64,000 nt of DNA, from assembly GCF_029946515.1 (NCBI RefSeq), contig NZ_JARZHH010000001.1:620001-684000 (forward strand), read 5' to 3'. The stretch is from Polyangium sp. 6x1. Lineage in GTDB: Bacteria > Myxococcota_A > Polyangia > Polyangiales > Polyangiaceae. A program made the position numbers and the translations under genes. The notes beneath the pieces were generated by a model. It was given only the letters and a program-made list of their open reading frames with translations, searched no databases and was not told where the DNA came from. Numbering within the stretch: the first letter of the stretch is position 1; each line of letters starts with the position of its first letter. Positions 48,031 through 56,848 of this stretch are shown piece by piece.

Positions 48031-48438
48031 CTACTTGAGCTTGCCGCGCAGCACGACCTGGTATTCGTGCACGTCGAAGCCTTCGAGCGCGTCCACGTTC
48101 GACACGGCGAGCGCGCTCCACGGGACGTCGTGAATGGCGCCCGTCTCCTCGTCGATGAAATGATGGTGCGGCGCGAGGTTCGGATCGAACACCACCTTGC
48201 CCTCCGCGAGCACGTGGGCCCGGAGCAGGCCCTTGTCCACGAAGAGGTTCAAGGTGTTGTAGACCGTCGCCCGCGAGACCATCGGCAGCGCCCGCTTGAC
48301 CTTCGCAAAGACCTGGTCGGCCGACGGGTGCTCGTCGGTCCGCAAGACGTATTGCGCAATGGCCAAACGCTGCGCCGAGGGAAGCACGCCGTGCCGTTCG
48401 AGGAGCTCGGCCTCGTCGAGCACGGTGCTCGCCGTCAT
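48031..48438 (-). CDS. Fur-family regulator (PerR/Irr-like)
   Basis: This 135-residue protein is a Fur-family repressor with winged helix (VSRATVYNTLNLFVDKGLL) and a metal-binding segment PHHHFIDEETGAIHDV. The C-x2-C pairs of the structural zinc site in Fur are absent and an Asp/Glu-rich HHHFxDExTG pattern stands in place, as in the Irr/PerR-like branch. It should sense peroxide, haem or iron and control the adjacent ahpC-ahpD(-dps) genes and itself. The ATG at 48438 was chosen; a GTG a few codons upstream is possible. Confidence 0.86.
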   Translation of the reverse strand: MTASTVLDEAELLERHGVLPSAQRLAIAQYVLRTDEHPSADQVFAKVKRALPMVSRATVYNTLNLFVDKGLLRAHVLAEGKVVFDPNLAPHHHFIDEETGAIHDVPWSALAVSNVDALEGFDVHEYQVVLRGKLK

Positions 48439-48470
48439 CGGCTTGGTTGGCTTCGTCGGCCTCACGGACC

Positions 48471-48485
48471 TTAGACTGTGTCTAA
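48471..48485 (-). promoter_or_regulatory. Perfect Fur/PerR-like box before the regulator gene
   Basis: TTAGAC-TGT-GTCTAA is a perfect 6-3-6 inverted repeat centred about 40 bp before the regulator start, the position of an autoregulatory operator. It shares the TTAGAC half-site with the ahpC upstream box, tying the two genes into one regulon. Confidence 0.65.
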
Positions 48486-48714
48486 AGCGAGACCCTGTCA
48501 AGAACGGCGAACGTTTTTCTCGCAGGGCCCGCGGTCCGGGGCGGGCGCCTGAGAAGGGTTCGCGCGTGCAGGCGGCCCGAGCGCGGGTGGAGGTCCGCGC
48601 GCGGAGACAAGGCGAGCCCGCCTGTCCGGACGAACCATTCCCGGCACGCCGCATGCGAACCATCGATGGGGTTTCGGGGGCCGAGCCCCCGAGCGGTGAA
48701 CGGGAGGCGTACGC

Positions 48715-49413
48715 ATGGACAACAGGGACATTGGCACTTCGACGGGCACCCGGCCGCCCGAGCTCGACCGGCAGGAGCGCGAGCGTTCGATGCAGGTCGT
48801 GACGGCCGGCTCGCTCGTGGAGGCCCTCGGCGGCATCGCCGCCGTCGTGCTCTCGGTCCTCGGTCTGGCAGGGATCGCCCGGCAGACGATGATCGCCATC
48901 GCCATCATCGCGATCGGCGCCGCGCTCCTGTTCGCAGGCGGCGCGCTGGCCTCGCGGTACAATCAATTCGCGTCGCGCGTGAGCGGGCAGCGCGTCGACG
49001 AGATGGAGTTCAGCGGAGGCGTGGGCGTGGAGTTCCTCACGGGCGCCGCAGGCGTGGTGATGGGCATCCTCGTCCTGCTCGGCATCTACCCGCTGACGCT
49101 GTCGGCCGTGTCCGTCGTGGCGTTCGGCGGCGGCCTGCTCCTGTCGACGGGCGCGACGAGCGCCGTGAACCAGCTCGGCGAGGCGTTCCCCTACGATCGA
49201 CGCGTACGCATGGCGCGCGAGGCGGTGCAAGGCGCGGCAGGCGTGCAGGCGCTCGTGGGCATCGGCGCGGCGATCCTCGGCATCCTCGCGCTGCTCGGGA
49301 TCCAGCCGTACACGCTGCTCTTGGTCGCGCTGCTCGGCCTCGGCGGCGGCGTGCTGATCTCGGCGACGGCCGTGAGCGGGCGGATGATGGTCGGCATGCG
49401 CGGCTTCCGCTGA
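48715..49413 (+). CDS. Polytopic membrane protein with internal duplication
   Basis: This 232-residue protein has about six hydrophobic segments arranged as two or three similar units (SLVEALGGIAAVVLSVLGLAG; EFLTGAAGVVMGILVLLGI; AGVQALVGIGAAILGILALL), each ending G-I-x-P or G-I-A. Similar helix pairs are seen in uncharacterised bacterial membrane proteins. GGGAGGCG precedes the ATG. No function can be assigned. It is divergent from the Fur-family gene (277 bp between starts) and converges on the giant signalling protein gene. Confidence 0.76.
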   Translation: MDNRDIGTSTGTRPPELDRQERERSMQVVTAGSLVEALGGIAAVVLSVLGLAGIARQTMIAIAIIAIGAALLFAGGALASRYNQFASRVSGQRVDEMEFSGGVGVEFLTGAAGVVMGILVLLGIYPLTLSAVSVVAFGGGLLLSTGATSAVNQLGEAFPYDRRVRMAREAVQGAAGVQALVGIGAAILGILALLGIQPYTLLLVALLGLGGGVLISATAVSGRMMVGMRGFR

Positions 49414-49459
49414 GCCGGGCCGTCTGCGAAAGGACGCGCGCTCGTCTGTCGCGACAACC

Positions 49460-52400
49460 CTAACGCTGGGTCCGGGCGAGCGCCCAGGCAACCGCGCCCT
49501 TCAAGGTTGCCCGGGTGGCGATGCCCTGCATCGGATGGCCGAGGTCGATGAGCGTGCGCGCCACCGCGGCGCGGATGCCGGAGATGACGACCTCGGCCCC
49601 GAGCAGGCCGACGGCCGAGGCCGCGGCGACGAGCGCGGACGCGACGCTCGCCGAGGCCCCCCGCACCCCCGTGATGTCGAGGATCAAGACGCGCGCGCCG
49701 CTCGACGAGACGCCCGCGAGCGCCACCGAGAGGATCTCGCCGGCGCGGCGCTCGTCGAGCACGCCGATGAGGGGCATCACGACGATCCCGTCCGCGATGG
49801 GCAGGAGGGGCGTCGAGAGCTCGCGCAGCCGCTCCTCCTGCGCTTCGAGCATCGCGTCGTGGAGCGCCTCTTTTTCCCGCTCGGCGCGCTCGCGCTCGAG
49901 GAGCTCGCGTTCGAGATCTGCGGTGCGCGCCCGGACCTCGTGCTCGAGGCGCTCGTTCGCGAGCCGCTGCGCCTCGTGCATGCGCTGGATGCTCGCCACG
50001 AGCAGCGCGTTCTCGACGGCGATCGCGGCCTGCGAGGAAAGGAAGGAGGCGACCGCGATGCGCGCCTCGTTGAAGACGTCGGCCGCCGCGCGGTTCTCCA
50101 GGTAGAGCACGCCCGAGAGGCGGCCGCGGTGCGCCATCGCGAGGCAGAGGAGCGAGCGCGGCCGGCGCTCGACGAGGTACGGATCCTTGGAGAACCGATC
50201 GAATCCGCGCGAGCCGCCGAGCACGACGGGCGCGCGGGTCGCCGCGACCTCGTCGACGAGCGCGCGCGGTAGCTCGTCGCCCGCCATGCGGGCCGCCTCG
50301 ACGCCGACGAGCACGCGGTCGGGGTCGATCGTCATGGCCGCCTCGACGAAAAGGCCCGCGCCCCGATCGAGCAGGAGCACGGCGCGCTGGGCGCCCGCGG
50401 TCTCCACGATCACCCGCATCACCCGATCGAGCAGGACGTCGAGCACGATCTCCTCGGCGATGGCCCGCGTCGCGCGCATCACGGCGCCGAGGTCGAACTC
50501 GCCCCCGAGCACGCCCGGCAAGGGCGCGGCCGACGGGCCCACGCTGCGGCGCGGCAGGAGAAAGCCGTACCGCTCGCGGAGCATGTCGACCTTGGTGATC
50601 GCGCCCCAGCGGAGGTAGGCCTGGTAGGCCTCGCCCATGTAGGCCCGCGCGACCGTGTCGCGGCGTCGTTCGAGGTGGAAACGCGCGGCGAGCTCGTTGG
50701 CGAGCGCTTCGTCCCGCGATACGCCGCTCTCGGCGGCCGCGCGGACCGCCTTTTCGTAGAGGGAGAGCGCGAGAGCCTCGTCGCCCGCGGCCCGCGCGCG
50801 CTCGGCCGAGACGAGGAGCCATTTGCGCTCATAGTTTTCGGGGCAACGCGCGGCGAGGGCCGCGAGGCCTTCGAGGATCACGTCCACCCCCGCGAGGCGG
50901 GACGCGCGCTCGGCGGAGAACGCAGCGCCGTCGAGGAGGAGCGCGAGCGCGAGCCAGACGGGCAGGTCCGTCGCGAGGAACTCGCCCTCGACGTCGGCGA
51001 GGTCGGGCATCGCCGCGAGCGCCTCGCGCGCCGCGCCCGCCGCGTCCTCGTGCAGGAGGAGGAGCTCGGCGCGGCGGGCGTGCCCATAGAAGCGCGCCCG
51101 CGCGCGGCCTCCGCCCTCGTCCGCCGCGAAGAAGGTGGCCTCGTCGAGGTCGTCGCCGTCGAGGCTGCCAGGCGCGCGGGTCCGCCCGAGCAGGCTGCGC
51201 ACGGCCTGCAAGGTGACGCGCGCGGTCGGATCGGACGCAGCCTGGCCACACGGAGCGCGGTGCGCGAGGGCGAGGCTGCGCTCGGCCTCGTCGCAGGCGC
51301 GGGCGAGGTCGTCGCCGAGCTCGAAGCGCGCGGCGAGCACCTCCGCGGCCGCGCGGCACGCGGTGGGCAGGTCGCCCACGTCGACGGCCTGGTCCACGGC
51401 GCGGTGGAAATGGAAGAGCGCGAGGCGCCGGGGGCGGCGCGCGTGCAGGATGGAGCCGACGACGAGGTGCACGCGGCACGCGAGCGGCCCCTCGCCGAGG
51501 TCCTCCGCGAGCGCGAGCGCGAGGTCGCCGAACGCCTGCCCGACCTCGGAGAGCTCGGGCAGGACGAACAACGCGGCGCCGTACGCCGCATAGCCGACGG
51601 CCGACGCCTCGGTGTTGCCGTGGGCCATGGACGCGCGCACCAGCGCGGCCGCGACGATCCCCGTGGCCGAGCGGCTCACGGCGCCCGCAGGCGCGAGCCC
51701 TTCGAGGAGGAGCGCCATCGTGGCCACGGCCTCCGGGCTGCGCGCGGCAGGAAGCGACAGCAGCGAGCCCGGCGCGCGGCCTTCGAGCGCCGCCTCGATC
51801 GCGCGCGCCTCCCGGACGAGCGCGGCGCGCCGCTCGGCCTCGCTGTCCGGCACGACGAACGCGAGCGCGCCGAGGTCCCGCGCGCCCGCGCGGAGCGCCT
51901 CGATCGGGTGGCCGGCGGACGCCTGCCGGGCGACCTCGAGCCGCTGCGCCTCGATCCGCTCGAGCTTCGTCCGCGCGCCAGCGGCGAGCGCCGCGACGAG
52001 CGTTTCGGCCGCGCCGCTCGGCTCACGCGTCACGAGGCAAGCGCAGAGCTCGCGGGTCAGATCGAACCAGAGCGCGTGGGGCTCGTCCCCGGCGAGGGCG
52101 CGGTGCCCCGCCTCGAAGCAGGCGATCGCCTCGGAGAGCGCGCCGATCGCCTGGAGCCTCCGGCCGGCGAGGAGATCCCGCTCCGCGAGGGCGCGCCGCT
52201 TCCCCTCGTCGCGCATCGACGCGAGCCCTCGATTCTGCTGGCGGACGGCCGCCAGGAGGCCGCGATCGCCGTGCTCCCCGCGCGAGGCCAGGATCTCGCC
52301 GAGCCGCAGGTGCTCGTCCTGCCGCCGTGACGCGGGAATCCGCGCGTAGACGGCCTCGTGCACGCGCTCGTGGGAGAAGGCGTACGGCACGTCCCACGCC

Positions 52401-54439
52401 TCGCCCGGGGAAGGCGGCGCCGCGGAGGCGTGCGCGAAGCGGTAATCGGACGAGAGCGGCAGGACGAGGCCCGCTTCGAGCGCGGGCCAGAGGTCCTCGG
52501 CGACAGCGGCCGGCTCCCGCTCGGCCACGCACGCGAGCGTGCCGAGGTCGAAGCTCGGGCCGAGGCAGGCGGCGAGCTCCAGGATCCGCTGCGAGCGCGA
52601 AGGCAGCGCCGCGACCCGCTCGCCGACGAGATCCCGCGCGCCCTCGGCGCCGAGGTGATCGCGCACGAGCTCGACGTCCCAGCGGAACGCGCCCGCGGCC
52701 GCGTCGAACCGCACGAACCCCTCGGCGTGGAGCGCGCGCAGGGCCTCGCGCAGGAGGAAGGGGCTCCCGTGCGTGGCCGCCGAGAGCACGTCCGCGAGAT
52801 CGGCGACGCGATCTTCAGGCGCGCCGAGCGCGTCGCCGAGCAACGCGCGCACGTCCGAGGGCGCGAGCGGGCCGAGCGCGATCTCGGTCACGGCCACGCC
52901 TGCCTGGCGCAGCTCGCGCAGATCCAGGAGCCGCGCCTCGTCCGAGGGGGCGCTCTCCCTTCGCGACAGCACCACGCAGAGCCGCTTCGCCGCCGCATCG
53001 GCGCAGACGACCCGCACCACGGCGATCGAGTCCGCGTCGGCCGCGCCGACGTCATCGAGAAACAGCACGAGCGGGCCTTGCCGGCTCGCCGCGTCGAGCA
53101 GCGCGCGCACGAGCACCGCGAGCTTCCCGCTCGACGCAGCTGCCGACAGCGGTGCTTGCGCCTCCCGCTCGCCGAGGGCCGCTTCGAGCTCCGGGACGAG
53201 CGCGAACAGCGCCGCCGCGCCCACGTCGACCGTCCGCGCGAGCTCCCGCAAGAACGCGCGCGCGTCCTCGGCCGGCCCGCCGAGGATCCGCCGCACGAGG
53301 TCCCGCAGCGCCGACGACAGCAACCCACACGGCGCCGGGCTCCCGATCGCGTCGGCCCTCCCCTCGGCGAAGACCCCTCCGCGCAGCGCCGCCGCGCTCT
53401 CCAGCTCGCGCGCGAGCGTCGACTTGCCCACCCCGGCCGGCCCCGAGAGCACGACCACCCCGAGCCGCCCGGACGCGGCGCGCTCGAAGGCCTGGGCCAT
53501 CTGCTGCCGCTCCCGCTCCCGCCCGTAGAGCCTCTGCGGCAGCACGAGCTCCGCGCCGAGGTCGTGCCTGCCGAGGGGGAACGGCTCGATCTGGCCGTGC
53601 TCCTCCCACTGCGACGCGCACAGCGCGAGGTCCGCTTCGAGCCCCCGCGCGCGCTGGTAGCGATCGTCGGCCGATTTCGCGAGCAGCTTGACGATGATGT
53701 CCGACAGGACGCGCGGCAGCTCCGGCACGAGCGCGTGGGGCGGCACGGGCGCGCGCGCGATGTGGGCGTGCACGAGCTCGAGCGGCTCTTCCATCACGAA
53801 AGGCAGCGCGCCGGTCGCGAGCTCGTACAACGTCGCGCCGAGCGCATAGAGATCGGCGCGAGGATCCACGACGCGGTTCATCCGGCCCGTCTGCTCGGGC
53901 GCCATGTACGCGAGCGTCCCTTCGATCGCCGAGGCGGCCGCGATGCGCCCGTCTTCCCGGGGCAGCCGCGAGGCGTGGCCGAATCCGACGAGCTCCACCT
54001 CCAGCGTGCCGTCGTCGACCAGGAGATTCGCGGGACAGACGTCCTTGTGCACGAGCCCGACGAGGTGCACGCGGTCGAGCGCGCGCGCGATCGACACGCC
54101 GAGCCGCAGCACCACGCCCACGCTTTGCCGCCCGCCGCGCAACCGCTCGACGAGCGGCCGCTTGCCCGCGTCCGAAAGCACGAGCGCCACGCCGTTGCGA
54201 CACGGCGACAGCCCGAGCGCCTCGGGCACGCTGGGGAGCGCGAGCCCTCGCATCACCAAGAATTCGTGCCGGATCCGCGCCACGTCTCGCGCGGCCGGGT
54301 AATCCTCGTTCAGCGCCTCCACGAGGACGGGCGCCCCATCGACGTCCCGGTACCCTCGATAAAGCGTCGTCACCTCCCCTTCGAGGACGACCTCGGTGAG
54401 GGTATGCCCCTCCAGCCAGAACCTCATTGGCCCAGCCAT
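49460..54439 (-). CDS. Pseudokinase-STAND-TPR-GAF-STAS signalling protein
   Basis: This 1659-residue protein has an N-terminal kinase-like domain, a STAND/AAA ATPase (GPAGVGKST at 333-341), a long helical-repeat region, a GAF domain (about 1300-1470), a coiled coil (about 1470-1537) and a C-terminal STAS domain (about 1538-1659, LDITGVRG). The layout matches cyanobacterial multi-sensor kinases but with a STAS end in place of the histidine kinase. The kinase domain is degenerate: Glu41 stands where the beta-3 Lys should be and GFG (152-154) replaces DFG, although HKD (131-133) remains. It probably binds partners rather than phosphorylating. The ATG has GAGGGG upstream. Confidence 0.87.
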   Translation of the reverse strand: MAGPMRFWLEGHTLTEVVLEGEVTTLYRGYRDVDGAPVLVEALNEDYPAARDVARIRHEFLVMRGLALPSVPEALGLSPCRNGVALVLSDAGKRPLVERLRGGRQSVGVVLRLGVSIARALDRVHLVGLVHKDVCPANLLVDDGTLEVELVGFGHASRLPREDGRIAAASAIEGTLAYMAPEQTGRMNRVVDPRADLYALGATLYELATGALPFVMEEPLELVHAHIARAPVPPHALVPELPRVLSDIIVKLLAKSADDRYQRARGLEADLALCASQWEEHGQIEPFPLGRHDLGAELVLPQRLYGRERERQQMAQAFERAASGRLGVVVLSGPAGVGKSTLARELESAAALRGGVFAEGRADAIGSPAPCGLLSSALRDLVRRILGGPAEDARAFLRELARTVDVGAAALFALVPELEAALGEREAQAPLSAAASSGKLAVLVRALLDAASRQGPLVLFLDDVGAADADSIAVVRVVCADAAAKRLCVVLSRRESAPSDEARLLDLRELRQAGVAVTEIALGPLAPSDVRALLGDALGAPEDRVADLADVLSAATHGSPFLLREALRALHAEGFVRFDAAAGAFRWDVELVRDHLGAEGARDLVGERVAALPSRSQRILELAACLGPSFDLGTLACVAEREPAAVAEDLWPALEAGLVLPLSSDYRFAHASAAPPSPGEAWDVPYAFSHERVHEAVYARIPASRRQDEHLRLGEILASRGEHGDRGLLAAVRQQNRGLASMRDEGKRRALAERDLLAGRRLQAIGALSEAIACFEAGHRALAGDEPHALWFDLTRELCACLVTREPSGAAETLVAALAAGARTKLERIEAQRLEVARQASAGHPIEALRAGARDLGALAFVVPDSEAERRAALVREARAIEAALEGRAPGSLLSLPAARSPEAVATMALLLEGLAPAGAVSRSATGIVAAALVRASMAHGNTEASAVGYAAYGAALFVLPELSEVGQAFGDLALALAEDLGEGPLACRVHLVVGSILHARRPRRLALFHFHRAVDQAVDVGDLPTACRAAAEVLAARFELGDDLARACDEAERSLALAHRAPCGQAASDPTARVTLQAVRSLLGRTRAPGSLDGDDLDEATFFAADEGGGRARARFYGHARRAELLLLHEDAAGAAREALAAMPDLADVEGEFLATDLPVWLALALLLDGAAFSAERASRLAGVDVILEGLAALAARCPENYERKWLLVSAERARAAGDEALALSLYEKAVRAAAESGVSRDEALANELAARFHLERRRDTVARAYMGEAYQAYLRWGAITKVDMLRERYGFLLPRRSVGPSAAPLPGVLGGEFDLGAVMRATRAIAEEIVLDVLLDRVMRVIVETAGAQRAVLLLDRGAGLFVEAAMTIDPDRVLVGVEAARMAGDELPRALVDEVAATRAPVVLGGSRGFDRFSKDPYLVERRPRSLLCLAMAHRGRLSGVLYLENRAAADVFNEARIAVASFLSSQAAIAVENALLVASIQRMHEAQRLANERLEHEVRARTADLERELLERERAEREKEALHDAMLEAQEERLRELSTPLLPIADGIVVMPLIGVLDERRAGEILSVALAGVSSSGARVLILDITGVRGASASVASALVAAASAVGLLGAEVVISGIRAAVARTLIDLGHPMQGIATRATLKGAVAWALARTQR

Positions 54440-54612
54440 CCGTCCCCTCGCGCCTCGCGTCAACCGCGCTCGCATCGGCGTTGGTCCGGAACGACCATAA
54501 TTGTGACCCACGACACAGGCATTCCGAATTGCTTTGCGGAGACAATTTCTTGGCGAACCTCTGCGAAGCGCCGGGGTATCGTATCGGGTCGAACCTCGCC
54601 GCGATCGCCGTT

Positions 54613-54975
54613 ATGGCCAAGGCACCTCCGCGTACGCCCCCATCCGAAGCGCCGCTCCCGATCCTCGCGTCGGCGGGGCTCCTCGTGGCGCTCGTCGGCT
54701 CGGCGCTCGCGCACCGCTCGTTTTTCCTCGCTGGATACCTCGCGCTCGTCGCGCTCGTGCCCGCGGTCCCTCGCGAACGCTTGCGCGCGCTCGGCGTCGC
54801 CCTCGCGTGGATCGGCGTCGTCGTTTGTGTCGTCGCGATCGTCCTCGTCCCGCTCGGCGCGCGCGTCTCGCGCGTGTATCTCCCGGGCTGCGTCGTGCTC
54901 GTCGTCCGCGTCGCCGCCCTCCGCGCCGCCTCCACGCGCGCGTGGGCCACGGGGATGCTCGACACGTCCGGCTAG
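54613..54975 (+). CDS. Small multi-pass membrane protein
   Basis: This 120-residue product has about four hydrophobic segments (LPILASAGLLVALVGSALA; SFFLAGYLALVALVPAV; LRALGVALAWIGVVVCVVAIV; LPGCVVLVVRVAALRAA). It has no motif of known function and no clear ribosome site. It is divergent from the giant signalling protein gene, about 170 bp away. Its stop codon TAG lies at the first of four hairpins. Possible but moderate support. Confidence 0.55.
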   Translation: MAKAPPRTPPSEAPLPILASAGLLVALVGSALAHRSFFLAGYLALVALVPAVPRERLRALGVALAWIGVVVCVVAIVLVPLGARVSRVYLPGCVVLVVRVAALRAASTRAWATGMLDTSG

Positions 54976-55138
54976 AGCGCCGAACTGTTCGGCGCTCAGC
55001 GAGATCGCGAAGCGAGCTCGCCTCGGGGGGTGAATCGTCCGGGCTTTGCCCGGACGAGAGGGGGACGCGAGGCGTCCCCCTCGGGACAAAACAAGGCTAG
55101 AACATCGAGCGGTTGTCCAAACCGCTCGATGTTCTAGC
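54975..55138. repeat. Four consecutive perfect hairpins
   Basis: In 164 bp there are GAGCGCCGAA-CTG-TTCGGCGCTC (54975-54997, 10-bp stem), CGTCCGGGC-TTT-GCCCGGACG (55036-55056, 9-bp), GAGGGGGACGC-GAG-GCGTCCCCCTC (55058-55082, 11-bp) and a 19-bp perfect stem, 55096-55114 paired with 55120-55138, loop GTCCA. The last ends 17 bp before the thioesterase start. Four such structures in a row are more than a terminator needs. Confidence 0.85.
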
Positions 55139-55155
55139 TGCTACCCTCCGCCCCC

Positions 55156-55587
55156 ATGACGCGCTTTCACGAGACGCTCATGGGCGTCTACTTCGACGAC
55201 CTCGACGCCTTCCAGATCCTGCACAACGCGCGGTATCTCCTGCTCATCGAGCGCACGATCGGCTCCTTCTGGAAGCACATCGGGTGGGGCGGCGTGCTCG
55301 ACGCCCAGAAGAACCCCGACCAGTTCCACTTCGTCCGCGCGAACAACATCGAATACCTCCGGCCCGTCGTCGGCGTCCGTGACGTGCGCGTCCGCGTCTG
55401 GGTCGAGAAGCTCGGACGGTCGAGCCTCACCTTCGGCTTTCGCATCTTGCCGACCGACCAGGACGAGGACTTCGCCCGCGGCACCCGCACCGTCGTGCGC
55501 GTCGATCCCACGACGCACCGGCCCGTCCCCTGGACCGACACCTTCCGCGCGACGCTCGAACCTTACCGCGCCGACGTCAGCGCCTGA
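55156..55587 (+). CDS. Hotdog-fold acyl-CoA thioesterase (4HBT type)
   Basis: This 143-residue protein is a single hotdog domain with VYFDDLDAFQILHNARYLLL, the DxDAFxxLHNARY variant of the 4-hydroxybenzoyl-CoA thioesterase family, where the Asp is catalytic. It should hydrolyse an acyl-CoA in the cytoplasm. The start lies 17 bp after a 19-bp perfect hairpin and has no good ribosome site clear of it, so translation may be controlled by the fold. Its stop overlaps the convergent PAS-STAS gene by 11 bp. Confidence 0.87.
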   Translation: MTRFHETLMGVYFDDLDAFQILHNARYLLLIERTIGSFWKHIGWGGVLDAQKNPDQFHFVRANNIEYLRPVVGVRDVRVRVWVEKLGRSSLTFGFRILPTDQDEDFARGTRTVVRVDPTTHRPVPWTDTFRATLEPYRADVSA

Positions 55588-56848
55588 GCGCCCAGGCGAT
55601 CCCTGCCCGCAGCGTCCCGCGCGTCGTGAGACCGCCGAGCCCCTCGCCGAGGTGCACGAGCGTCTGCGCCACCTCGCCGCGGATCCCCGTGATGACCACG
55701 CGCGCCCCGAGCAGCTCGGCCGCGCGCGCGGCGGCCACGAGCGCGCTCGCGACGTGGGCGTCCATGTTCCGGACCCCCGTCACGTCGAGAATCGCCGTGT
55801 GCGCGCCATACCGGCTCACGCCGTCGAGCAGCGCATGCATGATCTCGTCGGCCCGCTCCTCGTCGATCGCGCCGACGAGCGGCAGCGCCACGACCCCCTC
55901 GGCGAGCGGCATCAACGGCGTCGCGAGCTCCCGCAGCGCGGCCCGCTGCGCCTCGATCACCTGCTCGCGCAGCATCGCTTGCTCCTCCTCGGCGCGCCTG
56001 CGCTCGGTGATGTCCGTCGAGATCACCGCGATCGCCATCGGGTTCGCCTGCGCGTCGAGCACCGGGAACTTCAGCGCCAGGTACGAGAGCGGCCCGTCCG
56101 GCGAGGGCAAGGTCTGCTCGTACTGCATGGCGCGGCCCGTCCGGAGCGCCTCATCGTCCTGCCGGTGGAAAAACGCGGCGAGGTCGCGCGGAAAAATGTC
56201 GTAATCGGTCAGCCCCGCGATTTCGGCGCGCGTTTTCCCGAGGTATGTCTCCACCTGCCGATTGACGATCAAAAACCGCCCCTGCGTATCCTTGACGAAC
56301 ACGTAGCTCGGCGTGTTGTCGAGCACCGCGAGCAAGAGCCGCTGGCTATCGCGCAGCGCGCGCTCCGTCGCCTGCTGATCGGTCACGTCCTCGACCTCCG
56401 ACAGGATCTCCGTCGGCTGCCCCTCCGCGCCGCGCAGCACCGTGTGCGACCATTGCAGCTGGATGGGCCGCCCGTCGCGCGTCGTGAAGGGGGTCCGCAT
56501 CGCCGCCGCGGGCCGCGCCATCATCCGGTCGGCCCATTGCCGAAGCTCCTCCGCCGTCCGCCGATGGGTGCCCATCAGGTCCGTGATCGGCATCCCCAAT
56601 GCCTCTTCGCGCGCGTATCCCAGGAGCCGCGCCGCCTCCTCGCTCCAGCGCGTCACGGCCCCTTCGAGGCTCCAGCCGATCGTCGCTCGCACGAGACCCT
56701 CGGCGTTCCAGCCGACGAACGCCTCGTCGAAGCGCTCCTCCGACGCCTCTGGTTTTCCCACGGCCGCGGCTTCGAGCTCCGCGACGCGCGCGCGCAGCGC
56801 CCGGACCTCCGCTTCGAGCTCGGCGATCCGCGCTGCCTCCTCCTTCAT
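55577..56848 (-). CDS. PAS-PAS-STAS (RsbR-like) sensor protein
   Basis: This 423-residue protein has a short N-terminal coiled coil (EEAARIAELEAEVRALRARV), two PAS domains (about 50-165 and 170-285), a linker helix and a C-terminal STAS domain (about 305-423) with AILDVTGVRNMDAHVASAL and TGIRGEVAQTLVHLG. That order is that of RsbR-like stressosome sensors; the Thr in the DVTGV motif is a candidate phosphosite. Its ATG overlaps the LRR gene's stop by 4 bp, so the two are made together. Its STAS domain resembles the one closing the 1659-residue protein next door. Confidence 0.87.
   Translation of the reverse strand: MKEEAARIAELEAEVRALRARVAELEAAAVGKPEASEERFDEAFVGWNAEGLVRATIGWSLEGAVTRWSEEAARLLGYAREEALGMPITDLMGTHRRTAEELRQWADRMMARPAAAMRTPFTTRDGRPIQLQWSHTVLRGAEGQPTEILSEVEDVTDQQATERALRDSQRLLLAVLDNTPSYVFVKDTQGRFLIVNRQVETYLGKTRAEIAGLTDYDIFPRDLAAFFHRQDDEALRTGRAMQYEQTLPSPDGPLSYLALKFPVLDAQANPMAIAVISTDITERRRAEEEQAMLREQVIEAQRAALRELATPLMPLAEGVVALPLVGAIDEERADEIMHALLDGVSRYGAHTAILDVTGVRNMDAHVASALVAAARAAELLGARVVITGIRGEVAQTLVHLGEGLGGLTTRGTLRAGIAWALRR

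Noticed and set aside
52358..55033. 891-codon plus-strand open frame
   Set aside because: Antisense to the 1659-aa signalling protein and composed of low-complexity Arg/Ala sequence.
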